From: Poseidonibacter lekithochrous
GTDB lineage: Bacteria; Campylobacterota; Campylobacteria; Campylobacterales; Arcobacteraceae
Direction of reading: 5' to 3'
Length of the DNA: 64,000 nucleotides
Assembly (NCBI RefSeq): GCF_013283835.1
Contig: NZ_CP054052.1
Location: forward strand, 806,001-870,000
Below, piece by piece: positions 16,699 through 25,704 of the stretch. A program made the translations under genes and the position numbers. How positions within the stretch are numbered: the stretch's first letter is position 1; every line of letters starts with the position of its first letter. Below the pieces are notes generated by a model that made no database searches, was not told the DNA's origin, and was given only the letters and a program-made list of their open reading frames with translations.

Positions 16699-17493
16699 AT
16701 GATGGAAATGTTTCAATATGATTTTATCCAAAATGCAGTAATCGCTGGAGTTTTAATTTCAATAGCTGCTGGTATTATAGGATCTCTTGTAGTTGTAAAT
16801 AAACTTACTTTTTTAACTGGTGGAATTGCACATAGTTCATATGGTGGAATTGGTATTGCTATTTATTTAGGGTTACCTGTACTTTTTGGAGCTACGGTAT
16901 TTGCTATTATTACAGCGGTTATTATTGCAATGCTTACACTAAATAAACGAAATAGGGTAGATTCTCTAATTGGTTTAATGTGGGCTTTTGGTATGGCAAT
17001 TGGTATTATCTTTGTGGATTTAACACCTGGATATAATGTGGATTTAATGTCATATTTATTTGGTTCAATAATTGCAGTATCTAGTGCTGATATCTGGTAT
17101 ATGGCAATATTAGATATTTTTGTAATATCAATTGTAATGATATTTTATAAAGAGATATTAGCAGTATCTTATGATAGTGAATTTGCTGCATTAAGAGGTA
17201 TAAATACTAAGTTCTTTTATACTTTGATTTTAATACTTGCATCACTTTGTGTAGTTGCAGCTATTAAGGCTGTTGGACTTATTTTAGTAATAGCATTATT
17301 AACAATCCCTACATATTTGGCGGAGGCTTTTGCTAATAGATTATCAACAATGATGATAATTAGCTCAATTTTAGCTACAATGTTTACCATTATTGGTCTA
17401 GCAATATCATATTTCTATGATATTAGCTCAGGGGCAAGCATCATTATTACTGCAGTTACTTTGCTAACTATTGTAAAACTAATAAAAAAATAA
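16699..17493 (+). CDS. znuB: Zinc/manganese-type ABC transporter permease
   Basis: 264 residues with about eight membrane helices and the family markers 'GGIAHSSYGGIGIA', 'GLMWAFGMAIGIIF', 'LMSYLFGSI' and 'KAVGLILVIALLTIPTYLAEAF'. It is the membrane channel for the ATPase encoded just upstream, forming the ABC-3 family importer. The substrate-binding protein (ZnuA type) must come from elsewhere. Confidence 0.85.
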   Translation: MMEMFQYDFIQNAVIAGVLISIAAGIIGSLVVVNKLTFLTGGIAHSSYGGIGIAIYLGLPVLFGATVFAIITAVIIAMLTLNKRNRVDSLIGLMWAFGMAIGIIFVDLTPGYNVDLMSYLFGSIIAVSSADIWYMAILDIFVISIVMIFYKEILAVSYDSEFAALRGINTKFFYTLILILASLCVVAAIKAVGLILVIALLTIPTYLAEAFANRLSTMMIISSILATMFTIIGLAISYFYDISSGASIIITAVTLLTIVKLIKK

Positions 17494-17513
17494 AACTAAG
17501 AACGGAAAAACCT

Positions 17514-18338
17514 ATGAATAAAAATATACTTGTTGGTGAAATCAACAAATTAAGAGTAAATAGAGTTAGTGAACCAGGTATTTACCTGATAGCTGAAGAT
17601 GATGAAGAGATACTTCTTCCAAATGCGTACATTGAAAAATCAATGGAAATTGATACTTTTGTAGATGTATTTGTATACACAGATAGTGAAGATAGATTAG
17701 TATCAACTACAATTAAACCATATATGTATTTAGATGAATATGCTTGTTTAGAAATAGTTGATATGGCAAGATTTGGAGCTTTTGTAGATATTGGATTACC
17801 AAAAGATATCTTAGTACCTAAAAATAAACAAAAAAGTTCATTCTCAGTTGGTGGATATAAAGTTTTACAACTACAATTAGATGATAGAACTAATAGACTA
17901 ATCGCTAGTGAAAAATTTGAGTTATTAAAAGACCCAGAAGGTTATAATATCAATGATGAGGTTGATGTATTATTATACTCTCAAACACCACTTGGATTCA
18001 AAGTAATTGTAGATAATAAATATGAAGGTATGATTTTCCATAATGAAATCTTTGAAAATCTTAATGTAGGACAAAATAAACGTGCTTATGTTAAAAAACT
18101 TAGAGAAGATGGAAAACTTGATATTTCTTTACAAAAAATTGGGAATAAAGTTTCTGACGATAAAGTTTATGAAATTTTAAATGAAAATGGTGGAGAGATG
18201 AACTTTACTTATAAAAGTGATTCAGAAGATATCAAAAATGTGTTTGGAATGAGTAAAAAAGCTTTCAAAGCAACTCTTACTAAACTAATAAATGAGAATA
18301 AAATTGTACTAGAATCTGATAGTATTAGAGTAAAATAG
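17514..18338 (+). CDS. CvfB-like S1-domain RNA-binding protein
   Basis: 274 residues made of tandem OB/S1 modules. The second, 'LDEYACLEIVDMARFGAFVDIGLPKDILVP', is a clear S1 domain; the third includes 'GFKVIVDNKYEGMIFHNEIF' and 'GQNKRAYVKKLREDGKLDISLQ', and the C terminus 'KKAFKATLTKLINENKIVL' is the winged-helix module of CvfB/YitL. CvfB binds RNA and affects virulence gene expression in Staphylococcus; the role here is unknown. It lies 20 bp after znuB but is not obviously related to zinc. Confidence 0.85.
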   Translation: MNKNILVGEINKLRVNRVSEPGIYLIAEDDEEILLPNAYIEKSMEIDTFVDVFVYTDSEDRLVSTTIKPYMYLDEYACLEIVDMARFGAFVDIGLPKDILVPKNKQKSSFSVGGYKVLQLQLDDRTNRLIASEKFELLKDPEGYNINDEVDVLLYSQTPLGFKVIVDNKYEGMIFHNEIFENLNVGQNKRAYVKKLREDGKLDISLQKIGNKVSDDKVYEILNENGGEMNFTYKSDSEDIKNVFGMSKKAFKATLTKLINENKIVLESDSIRVK

Positions 18339-18391
18339 TAACATTTTTATTTAAGAATGGATTAATTAAGACAAAATTTATCCGAATTAAT

Positions 18392-18397
18392 TATAAT
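18392..18397 (+). promoter_or_regulatory. tpx promoter, -10 box
   Basis: TATAAT 31 bp before the tpx ATG, followed by an AAAGGAA ribosome site. No clear -35 box or operator is visible. Confidence 0.65.
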
Positions 18398-18427
18398 GCT
18401 AAAAAAATTTAATAAAAGGAATATTAC

Positions 18428-18964
18428 ATGGCAACAACTAAGTTAAAAGGTAATGAAGTAAATTTAATCGGAAATGAAGTAAACGTAGGTGATACAGCTC
18501 CTGTTGTAACAGTTGCAGCAAAAGATTTATCTGACGTTCAAGTTGGTGGAGAAAAAGGTAAAGCTCAAATCGTTGTTGTAGTTCCTTCTTTAGATACTCC
18601 TGTATGTGCAGCAGAAACTAGAAAATTCAATGAAGAAGCAGCAAAAATTGAAAATGCAGAAGTAACTGTAGTTTCTATGGATTTACCATTTGCAATGGGT
18701 AGATTTTGTACAACTGAAGGTATTGAAAACTTAACTGTTGGTTCTGACTTCAGAGCTAAAGATTTCGCTAATGCTTACGGTGTATTAATTGAAAATGGAC
18801 CATTAGCTGGTGTAACTTGTAGAGCAGTATTTGTAATCAACGCTTCTGGTGTTGTAACTTACAAAGAAATTTGTCCAGAAATTACTGAAGAGCCTAATTA
18901 TGATGGTGCTTTAGCAGCAGCTAAAGATGCTACTTCAACTTCTTGTTGTGGAACTTGTCAGTAG
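18428..18964 (+). CDS. tpx: Thiol peroxidase (Tpx) with a Cys-rich tail
   Basis: 178 residues of the atypical 2-Cys peroxiredoxin family that reduces peroxides with thioredoxin. Peroxidatic C60 lies in 'SLDTPVC' and resolving C94 in 'GRFC'. The usual family ends shortly after 'NYDGALAAAK'; here a short extension adds 'TSTSCCGTCQ' with C173, C174 and C177. This tail could bind metal or be a redox relay. Codon choice is that of a highly expressed gene. Confidence 0.95.
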   Translation: MATTKLKGNEVNLIGNEVNVGDTAPVVTVAAKDLSDVQVGGEKGKAQIVVVVPSLDTPVCAAETRKFNEEAAKIENAEVTVVSMDLPFAMGRFCTTEGIENLTVGSDFRAKDFANAYGVLIENGPLAGVTCRAVFVINASGVVTYKEICPEITEEPNYDGALAAAKDATSTSCCGTCQ

Positions 18965-18990
18965 TCAAGGCTTTTAACTGACTAAGTCGT

Positions 18991-18996
18991 TATAAT
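18991..18996 (+). promoter_or_regulatory. Possible nnrS promoter, -10 box
   Basis: TATAAT between tpx and nnrS. If used, transcription would begin near 19003 and meet the terminator hairpin at 19011-19036 at once, so nnrS expression would depend on escaping it. Confidence 0.45.
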
Positions 18997-19010
18997 CCCT
19001 TAAAAACATA

Positions 19011-19036
19011 AGCCATCCTCTAAGGATGGCTTTTTT
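19011..19036 (+). terminator. Terminator between tpx and nnrS, touching the nnrS ribosome site
   Basis: AGCCATCCT pairs with AGGATGGCT around a three-base loop, followed by six T. The T-run runs directly into the TAGGAG ribosome site of nnrS (19035-19040), so the hairpin ends tpx transcripts and also shapes the nnrS leader. Confidence 0.85.
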
Positions 19037-19048
19037 AGGAGATTATAT

Positions 19049-20287
19049 ATGGTTTTTGATCAAACCCCAAATGTACCACCCGTTAAAAAAAGCGGTTTTA
19101 AAGTATGGTATAAAAAATTCTCATCTCAACCCCATCAACCTTTTTTTACTAGTGGTATTATATTTTTCATTCTTTTTTTATCTATGTTTACTGCTGTATA
19201 TTCAGGGCTTATTAATGTAGATGCATCTGTTTTGACTTATCATGCATATAGTATGATTTTTGTTGTTTTCATCCAATTCTTTTTAGGATTCTTATTTGTA
19301 GTTTTCCCTAGATTTTTAATGCAAGCAGAAATTTTACCAAAAGTTTATATGCAACAATTTCAATTGTATTTATTATCATCTTTAGGTGTTTTATTGTCAT
19401 TATTGTTCTTTTCAGAGATTACAGTTGTTTTCCAGTTAATAATGTTTGTAGCCCAAGTATTAAGCTTTAAACTACTATTTGAAATACATAAAAAAAGTTT
19501 AATGAAAGTAAAAGAAGATACAAAATGGGTTTTAATTGGTTTTGCTTCTGGTTTAGTAGCTCATCTTTTATTTATTATTTCAAGTTTTGATTTTAATTAC
19601 TCTTTCTTAATAAATAAATTAGCATTAAATGCAGGGTTCTACTTATTTTTATTTATGATTATATTTGCGATATCTCAAAGAATGATTCCATTTTTTACTA
19701 CGGCAAAAGCACCTGGTTATGTTGTAAATAAAACAAAAAATATTCTTTTATATGTATATGTATTATTAGCTCTTAAAGTATTAGTTTTAGCATTTTTAGA
19801 TACGGCTTTTAACTTATTAGTTGATATTCCTTTATTTATTTTAATTACAAGAGAATTAATAAAATGGAAACTTCCTTTCTTTAAAGTTCCTGCAATTATG
19901 TGGGTATTATATTTAGCTTTATATTGGATTCCAGTAGCATTCTTATTGTCAATTGTAGAGTCAATTATGGCTATTTATTCACCTGAAATATTATTTGAAA
20001 AAGTTGTTGTTCATACTATTGCTCTTGGATATTTTGTAACTGTATTATTAGGATTTGGTACTAGAGTTGTATTAGGTCACTCAGGAAGTACACCACATGC
20101 TAACAACTTTGCTATTGTTATATTTGTAGCAGTACAATTTATTGTATTACTTAGAATAGTTTCATCATTTGCTTTAAATTCTGACAATATGTATTTAACA
20201 CTTATTAATACAACTGCAATCTTGCTAATAGCGGGATTGATTATATGGTCAACAAAGTACTTAACTATTCTTTTTAAAGGTAAATAA
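19049..20287 (+). CDS. nnrS: NnrS family membrane protein
   Basis: 412 residues with about twelve membrane helices. Family markers are 'SSQPHQPFFTSGII' near the N terminus, 'QRMIPFFTTAK' in the middle and 'GFGTRVVLGHSG' near the end, with conserved His residues in or next to helices. NnrS proteins bind haem and copper and protect cells against nitric-oxide stress. The ATG at 19049 has TAGGAG at the right distance. It lies between tpx and msrPQ, in a group of stress genes. Confidence 0.88.
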   Translation: MVFDQTPNVPPVKKSGFKVWYKKFSSQPHQPFFTSGIIFFILFLSMFTAVYSGLINVDASVLTYHAYSMIFVVFIQFFLGFLFVVFPRFLMQAEILPKVYMQQFQLYLLSSLGVLLSLLFFSEITVVFQLIMFVAQVLSFKLLFEIHKKSLMKVKEDTKWVLIGFASGLVAHLLFIISSFDFNYSFLINKLALNAGFYLFLFMIIFAISQRMIPFFTTAKAPGYVVNKTKNILLYVYVLLALKVLVLAFLDTAFNLLVDIPLFILITRELIKWKLPFFKVPAIMWVLYLALYWIPVAFLLSIVESIMAIYSPEILFEKVVVHTIALGYFVTVLLGFGTRVVLGHSGSTPHANNFAIVIFVAVQFIVLLRIVSSFALNSDNMYLTLINTTAILLIAGLIIWSTKYLTILFKGK

Positions 20288-20313
20288 CTAGACCAAGTTA
20301 CTTTACTAAACAT

Positions 20314-20362
20314 ATTCTTTACACTAAATAACTAAAATTCAAATAGAAAAAGTGTAAAGGAT
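20314..20362 (+). promoter_or_regulatory. mRNA hairpin burying the msrP ribosome-binding site
   Basis: ATTCTTTACACT (20314-20325) pairs with AGTGTAAAGGAT (20351-20362): eleven Watson-Crick pairs and one G-U, around a 25-base AU-rich loop. The ribosome site AAAGGA (20356-20361) is wholly inside the stem and the ATG is six bases further on. There is no T-run, so termination is not the purpose. Confidence 0.6.
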
Positions 20363-20367
20363 AATGT

Positions 20368-21327
20368 ATGAACATAATTAAAAAACCTTCTTGGAACTTA
20401 TCTGAGAATGATGTAACTCCTCAAGAACTATTTGATAAAAGAAGAAGCTTCTTAAAACTAGGTGCGGCTTCTATGGTTGCTAGTGGTGCTATTATTGAAG
20501 CATTGGCTAAAGATAATATTCCTGTAGCAAACTTAAAATATATCAAAGATAAAAATATTGATAATCTTAAACTAAATACTTATGAACAAATTACTACTTA
20601 TAATAATTTTTATGAGTTTACTACATCAAAAGGTGGAGTAAAAGATTTGGCACATACTTTGGATACTAATAATTGGAAAATTGAAATTGATGGTTTGGTA
20701 GAAAAACCATTTACTTTAGACTTAGAAGATTTGATTTCAAAAATGAGTATTGAAGAAAGAATTTATAGATTTAGATGTGTTGAGGGATGGTCAATGGTTG
20801 TGCCTTGGAATGGATTTGTTTTAAAAGATTTAATTAAAGCAGCAAAACCATTATCAAAAGCTAAATACATTAGATTTGAAACTAAATATGATGAAGAGAT
20901 GTTCCCTGATCAATCACGAGGTGTGTTTGGTTCAGTTGATTATCCTTATGTTGAAGGTCTTAGAATGGATGAAGCTATGAATGATTTAACATTTATGGCA
21001 ATTGGTCTTTATGGTTCACGATTACCAAAACAAAATGGTGCTCCAATTAGATTAGTTACTCCGTGGAAATATGGATTTAAGTCTATTAAATCTATTGCAA
21101 AAATTTCTTTTGTAGAGGAAGAACCTTTAAATACTTGGCAAAAAGCCAATAGTAGAGAATATGGATTTTATGCAAATGTAAACCCAAATGTTGATCATCC
21201 AAGATGGTCTCAAAAAAGAGAAAGGGTTTTAGGAAAATTTTTCAAACAAAAAACATTAATGTTTAATGGTTATGAAGAAGAAGTAGCACATTTGTATAAA
21301 GGCATGGATTTAAGAAAGTATATATAA
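20368..21327 (+). CDS. msrP: Protein-methionine-sulfoxide reductase, molybdenum subunit
   Basis: 319 residues. The twin-arginine signal '[11 protein letters not shown]' (R25, R26) sends the folded protein to the periplasm. The molybdenum ligand is C137 in '[15 protein letters not shown]', and '[16 protein letters not shown]' and '[22 protein letters not shown]' are typical of MsrP (YedY). It repairs oxidised methionines of periplasmic proteins after hypochlorite or other oxidative damage, with electrons from MsrQ. The stop and the msrQ start overlap (ATGA-like junction at 21327). Confidence 0.95.
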   Translation: MNIIKKPSWNLSENDVTPQELFDKRRSFLKLGAASMVASGAIIEALAKDNIPVANLKYIKDKNIDNLKLNTYEQITTYNNFYEFTTSKGGVKDLAHTLDTNNWKIEIDGLVEKPFTLDLEDLISKMSIEERIYRFRCVEGWSMVVPWNGFVLKDLIKAAKPLSKAKYIRFETKYDEEMFPDQSRGVFGSVDYPYVEGLRMDEAMNDLTFMAIGLYGSRLPKQNGAPIRLVTPWKYGFKSIKSIAKISFVEEEPLNTWQKANSREYGFYANVNPNVDHPRWSQKRERVLGKFFKQKTLMFNGYEEEVAHLYKGMDLRKYI

Positions 21328-21881
21328 TGAAACGATTAACAATTCACCTATTGCTATTATCACCACTGGTATTTTTATTAGCTCAATTATTTATTTTTGA
21401 GGTAAATGATCCTATCAAATATATTTATATCGTATCAGGTATAACAGCAACTGTAATACTATTTTTTTCAATCACTATATCAATGATAAAAAAACATATA
21501 AATTTAATGAAATTTAGAAAAGATATAGGATTATTTGGATTCTTTTACGCACTATTACATATGGTGAATTTTATTGTTTTTGATGCTCAATTAGACCTAG
21601 GCTTTATAATAGAAGAGACTTTGGATAAACCATTTATCTACTTAGGAATGATAGCTTTTTTCATACTATTATTTATGGCTCTAACTTCAACAAAAAAGTT
21701 ATTCAGAAAGTTTAATAAGTACCATAGATTGATTTATATTGCATTAGTTTTAATTACAATACATTTCATAATGGCCCAAAAAACGATAGCTCTAGACCTG
21801 TTTTGTTATATCGTTATAATAATTGTGATTGGATATTATAAATTACTACAAATAATTGTTAGAAACAATCACGTAAAATAA
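21327..21881 (+). CDS. msrQ: MsrQ haem-containing membrane subunit
   Basis: 184 residues with about six membrane helices. 'LFGFFYALLHMVNFIVFD' and 'KFNKYHRLIYIALVLITIHFIMAQK' carry the His residues that hold the b haems in the ferric-reductase-like fold. It passes electrons from the quinone pool to MsrP. It overlaps msrP by one base and is clearly co-translated. Confidence 0.93.
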   Translation: MKRLTIHLLLLSPLVFLLAQLFIFEVNDPIKYIYIVSGITATVILFFSITISMIKKHINLMKFRKDIGLFGFFYALLHMVNFIVFDAQLDLGFIIEETLDKPFIYLGMIAFFILLFMALTSTKKLFRKFNKYHRLIYIALVLITIHFIMAQKTIALDLFCYIVIIIVIGYYKLLQIIVRNNHVK

Positions 21882-21891
21882 AATAGACTTG

Positions 21892-21906
21892 TTAACCATT
21901 GGTTAA
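21892..21906. repeat. Short dyad after msrQ
   Basis: TTAACCA-T-TGGTTAA, a 7+7 inverted repeat eleven bases after the msrQ stop. It could end msrPQ transcripts weakly (no T-run) or be an operator for the small transcript that follows. Confidence 0.35.
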
Positions 21907-21951
21907 TTATTGATTATGTTTCAGTTAATTTCCTATAGTTATAATATTTAT

Positions 21952-22077
21952 ATAGATAGGTTGACGCAGCGACTTATTTATGTAAGTATTTTTAAGATAG
22001 AATTTCTTAAATATAAATAATTTTTTTTATGTTTCCTTGTGTTAAAGGGGTGTCAGCAATGGCACCCCTTTCTTTTT
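21952..22077 (+). ncRNA. Candidate small RNA with its own promoter and terminator
   Basis: The 293-bp gap between msrQ and the helicase gene holds no credible ORF but does hold TATAAT at 21940-21945 and, about 125 bases later, a strong terminator. The putative RNA starts with a GGTTGACGCAGCGAC segment, much richer in G and C than its surroundings, then contains small stems (ACTTA/TAAGT, TAAGA/TCTTA), an AU stem TTATTTAT/ATAAATAA followed by eight T, and finally the GC terminator. It matches no RNA family I can recognise; it is not tmRNA, SRP RNA or RNase P RNA by sequence. Confidence 0.5.
22044..22077 (+). terminator. Strong intrinsic terminator upstream of the helicase gene
   Basis: AAAGGGGTGTC pairs with GGCACCCCTTT (one G-U) around a six-base loop, followed by CTTTTT. 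It ends the candidate small RNA; it stands 98 bp before the helicase start. Confidence 0.85.
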
Positions 22078-22174
22078 ATATAAACTCCAAAATTTCATTA
22101 TTCAATCAGTCTTAAACCTATTATGATACTATTCATTTATAACAAATCTTTATCGTGAGAAAATCAAACAACTA

Positions 22175-24241
22175 ATGCCATTATCAAATTTAAACCAAGA
22201 ACAACTATCTGCTGCTACATGTGATCACGGATTCAATCTAATCATTGCAAGTGCTGGAACAGGTAAAACATCTACTATTGTTGGACGTATAGCAAACCTA
22301 ATTAATAAGGGTGTAAAACCTGAAGAGATTCTATTATTAACTTTTACAAATAAAGCTGCTGCTGAAATGGTACAAAGGGTTGCTAAGTTTTTTGGTAAAG
22401 AAGTTGCAAAACAAATTATGGCAGGAACTTTTCATTCTGTATCGTATAAACTATTAAAACAACTAAATAAAAATATCACTTTAAAACAACCAAATGAATT
22501 AAAAACACTATTTAGATCTATCTACGAAAAAAGAGTTTTTGTGGAGAGAGAAGAGGATACTAATCCTTATGATGGTGGATATTTATATGATTTATATTCA
22601 CTTTATCTTAACTCAAATGAGGGTGAAGATTTTGGAGAATGGGTAAAAGATAAAAACCCAGACCACGAACTATATACGATGATTTATGAAGATGTTGTAT
22701 TAGAGTTTCATGAGTTAAAAGCAAAGTATGGATATGCAAACTTTGATGATTTATTAACAATTATGTTAGAAACATTAAAAGAAGAAGAGTTTGAATTCAA
22801 AGAAATATTAGTAGATGAATATCAAGATACAAATCCACTGCAAGGAAGACTTCTTGATGGTTTTAGACCTACATCACTATTTTGTGTTGGGGATTATGAT
22901 CAAAGTATTTATGCTTTTAATGGTTCAGATATTGGTATTATTTCTACTTTTGCTACAAGATATGATAATGCTACAGTTTACACATTAAGAAAGAACTATC
23001 GGTCTTCAAAACCTATTTTAGATTTAGCAACAAAAGTAATTGAACATAATGAAAGAATTTATGAAAAGAACTTAGAGGTAATGAGAACTCAGACTTCAAA
23101 TCCTCCTAGACTTTTAGCTTTTAATGAGCTATTTTCTCAGTATCATTATATTTCAGAGTTAATCTCTCAAAGTGATACTCCTCATAATGAAATTGCTATT
23201 ATTTTCAGAAACAATTCAAGTGCTGATGGGATTGAAGCAAACTTGCGAGAGTTTGAAATTCCAGCAAAAAGAAAAGGTGGAATGTCATTCTTTGATTCTG
23301 TGGAAGTTAAGTTTGTATTAGACTTACTTGTAATGCAGTTGTCCCATAATGATATGATGGCTTTTATTCACACTTTAGAGCATGGAAAAGGTATTGGAAA
23401 AGCAATTGCAAAAGATATCTTCGATGCTTTAATAAAACTAGGTGGAGGAGATTTAGTCAAAGGATTATTTCATCCTGATCCTGATATGAGAAATCCTTAT
23501 GAGTCTAATAAAGTTAAAAATATTCAATTAGGATTGTTTGATGACTTTATAGAACTAGGTTCTATTTCAAAATTTAAAGACTGTAATTTTGAAGAAGGTT
23601 TTTTATCTAATCCTATATTAAAACACCCAAAACTTTCAGTTGATGGTGCTAAATATGTATATGATTTTTATTTATTAATGAAACATTTAAGACGTACAAA
23701 AAATCCAGACTCATTAGTAACTAGTATTACTTCATCAATGATGTATTCTAAGATTAAAGATGCTTTATCAACAAAAAGAGCAACACAAAAAGATGGAACT
23801 GTTAATGTAATGCAAAAGACAAAATCTTTAGCAAAAATTAATAGAAAAGTAATGCTTCTAAAAAACTTATCAAGAAACTTCAATGACTTATCAAAGTTTG
23901 TAAACTCAATGATTTTAGGTGGAAGTGAAATGAGTGAGGGTGATGGTGTAAACCTACTATCTGTTCATGCAAGTAAAGGCTTAGAGTTCAAAGAAGTATA
24001 TGTAATTGACCTAATGGATGGAAGATTTCCAAATAGAAAGCTAATGAGCAAGGGTGGAAGTCTAGAAGAAGAGAGACGATTATTCTATGTAGCAGTTACA
24101 AGAGCAAAAGATATACTTTATCTTTCATTTGCAAAATTTGATAAAATCAAAAAGCTTACTTTTGTAGCAAGTCCATTCTTAAGAGAAGCAGGATTAGTAA
24201 AAGGTGATCCAGAAGAGAAAACTGCTGCTGATCCTTCTTAA
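22175..24241 (+). CDS. UvrD/Rep-family 3'-5' DNA helicase
   Basis: 688 residues of superfamily 1A. Motifs in order: Q motif 'LNQEQLSAA', Walker A 'ASAGTGKTS', Ia 'LLTFTNKAA', II 'LVDEYQDTNPLQ', III 'VGDYDQSIYAFNGSD', IV 'LRKNYRSSKPIL', V 'LLSVHASKGLEF', VI 'EEERRLFYVAVTRAK'. It unwinds DNA in repair or replication-fork restart. Length fits Rep/PcrA/UvrD. The ribosome site is weak. It converges with the diguanylate cyclase gene, their ends overlapping by 4 bp. Whether it is UvrD or Rep cannot be settled by eye. Confidence 0.93.
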   Translation: MPLSNLNQEQLSAATCDHGFNLIIASAGTGKTSTIVGRIANLINKGVKPEEILLLTFTNKAAAEMVQRVAKFFGKEVAKQIMAGTFHSVSYKLLKQLNKNITLKQPNELKTLFRSIYEKRVFVEREEDTNPYDGGYLYDLYSLYLNSNEGEDFGEWVKDKNPDHELYTMIYEDVVLEFHELKAKYGYANFDDLLTIMLETLKEEEFEFKEILVDEYQDTNPLQGRLLDGFRPTSLFCVGDYDQSIYAFNGSDIGIISTFATRYDNATVYTLRKNYRSSKPILDLATKVIEHNERIYEKNLEVMRTQTSNPPRLLAFNELFSQYHYISELISQSDTPHNEIAIIFRNNSSADGIEANLREFEIPAKRKGGMSFFDSVEVKFVLDLLVMQLSHNDMMAFIHTLEHGKGIGKAIAKDIFDALIKLGGGDLVKGLFHPDPDMRNPYESNKVKNIQLGLFDDFIELGSISKFKDCNFEEGFLSNPILKHPKLSVDGAKYVYDFYLLMKHLRRTKNPDSLVTSITSSMMYSKIKDALSTKRATQKDGTVNVMQKTKSLAKINRKVMLLKNLSRNFNDLSKFVNSMILGGSEMSEGDGVNLLSVHASKGLEFKEVYVIDLMDGRFPNRKLMSKGGSLEEERRLFYVAVTRAKDILYLSFAKFDKIKKLTFVASPFLREAGLVKGDPEEKTAADPS

Positions 24242-25704
24242 GACAGGTGTAGTCTACTTCTAACTAAATTCTTTCCATCTTTTTTTGCATTGTATAAAAG
24301 TTTGTCAGATTTTTGTAGCATTTCATCGATATTATTACTTCCGTAGTTATCACTAACTCCAAAACTTGCTGTAATATTGATAACTTCTTCATAAACAAAA
24401 ATATCTATTTGTTCAATTTCATCTTTTATATCTTCCACTTTTTTGATAGCATTTTTTAGATTTGTTTTTGGAAATACTAAGGCAAATTCTTCTCCACCTA
24501 ATCTTCCAAATATATCATTTGATTCTAGTTGATTTTGGATTGTTTTAGTAAACTCTATTAATACTCTATCTCCTACATCATGGCCATATTTATCATTGTA
24601 TGATTTGAAGTTATCAATATCTATCATTACTGTTGTAAACTCTATGTTTTCTTTTTTTGAAACTGAGAAAATATTTTGAGCATGAATAAAGAAGTTTCTT
24701 CTATTCATTGTTTTAGTTAAATGATCAGTATGAGCAATATCATATAGTTGAAGATTTACTTTTTCTAACTCTTCCATAGCATTTTTGATTTGTTTTGTTT
24801 TACTATCTATTTGACTTTCAATATTCTTTTGATTATGGGTGAATAGTTTTTTATAACTATTTAATGTCAAAATTAGAATAAGAATAATTAGTAATAAAAA
24901 TGTTGATAATATACATGTAGTTTTGAATATATCATTTGATATTTCAATATCACTTTCTGTTTGAATTGATAATAATAGCTCATTTTTTTCATTGTAAAAA
25001 TAGATATTATTAGTGAAATAATCGATTTTTTCTTGGCTATTTACAATAATCTTAGGAAAATTCTTCGATGAATGCTTATGATCTGATGTTTCATTTGGTT
25101 TATTCGAAAACCTAACTTCTAAAAAATTAGAATTAATATTTTTTAAATATAAGTTATCTATTTTTTTACCTAAAATTAAAAACCCGTTAGAGTTCTCAGA
25201 ATAATCTGTTTGATATACTGGAGCTTTAGATATAAAATATGAGTTGTTTTTATATTTTATAATTCCATTTATCTTTTTTATTTTCTCCAGTTTTTTGATT
25301 AAATATTCTTCAAAATTATGATCTTTTGCATTTGTGATATTTCTTGCTTTTTTTGAGAATAAAAGTTTATTTGATTTGTTTGTTAGTATAAAATAAGATA
25401 AATCTATATCTTCTAAAGTATAAGAATCTTTTCTAAAATTTGAATATATATAATCTGGATTTTGGTCATTTATAAATTCATATGTCTCATCTAGACTTGA
25501 ATATTCTAGATTTAACTTATGAATAAAGTCAATTCTATCTTCTAATTTTTCTATTAAAGACTTTATATTTTTATGATTAATTTTGCTGTTTGCAATATGG
25601 TAGTTTTCAATTAATTTATTCTGTGTTATTACGATAAAAGCAATAGCTAAAGCTATTATAAACAATAAGAAAAAATTGCTTTTCTTTTTAATTTTTTTTA
25701 ACAT
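24238..25704 (-). CDS. Membrane diguanylate cyclase with CHASE4-like sensor
   Basis: 488 residues. Membrane helix 12-28, extracytoplasmic region with a CHASE4-like core ('NPDYIYSNF...IDLSYFILTNKSNKLLFSKK'), second helix 263-283, short coiled coil, then a GGDEF domain with intact 'RLGGEEFALV' (403-407), 'DIDNFKSYNDKYGHDVGD' and 'ASFGVS'. The domain should make c-di-GMP. The inhibitory I-site RxxD is not kept: the position reads ESND, so product inhibition may be weak. The ligand of the sensor domain is unknown. Confidence 0.9.
   Translation of the reverse strand: MLKKIKKKSNFFLLFIIALAIAFIVITQNKLIENYHIANSKINHKNIKSLIEKLEDRIDFIHKLNLEYSSLDETYEFINDQNPDYIYSNFRKDSYTLEDIDLSYFILTNKSNKLLFSKKARNITNAKDHNFEEYLIKKLEKIKKINGIIKYKNNSYFISKAPVYQTDYSENSNGFLILGKKIDNLYLKNINSNFLEVRFSNKPNETSDHKHSSKNFPKIIVNSQEKIDYFTNNIYFYNEKNELLLSIQTESDIEISNDIFKTTCILSTFLLLIILILILTLNSYKKLFTHNQKNIESQIDSKTKQIKNAMEELEKVNLQLYDIAHTDHLTKTMNRRNFFIHAQNIFSVSKKENIEFTTVMIDIDNFKSYNDKYGHDVGDRVLIEFTKTIQNQLESNDIFGRLGGEEFALVFPKTNLKNAIKKVEDIKDEIEQIDIFVYEEVINITASFGVSDNYGSNNIDEMLQKSDKLLYNAKKDGKNLVRSRLHLS

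Noticed and set aside
19026-19220. 64-residue open frame over the start of nnrS
   Set aside because: It begins inside the terminator stem and has no ribosome site; it is another frame of nnrS.
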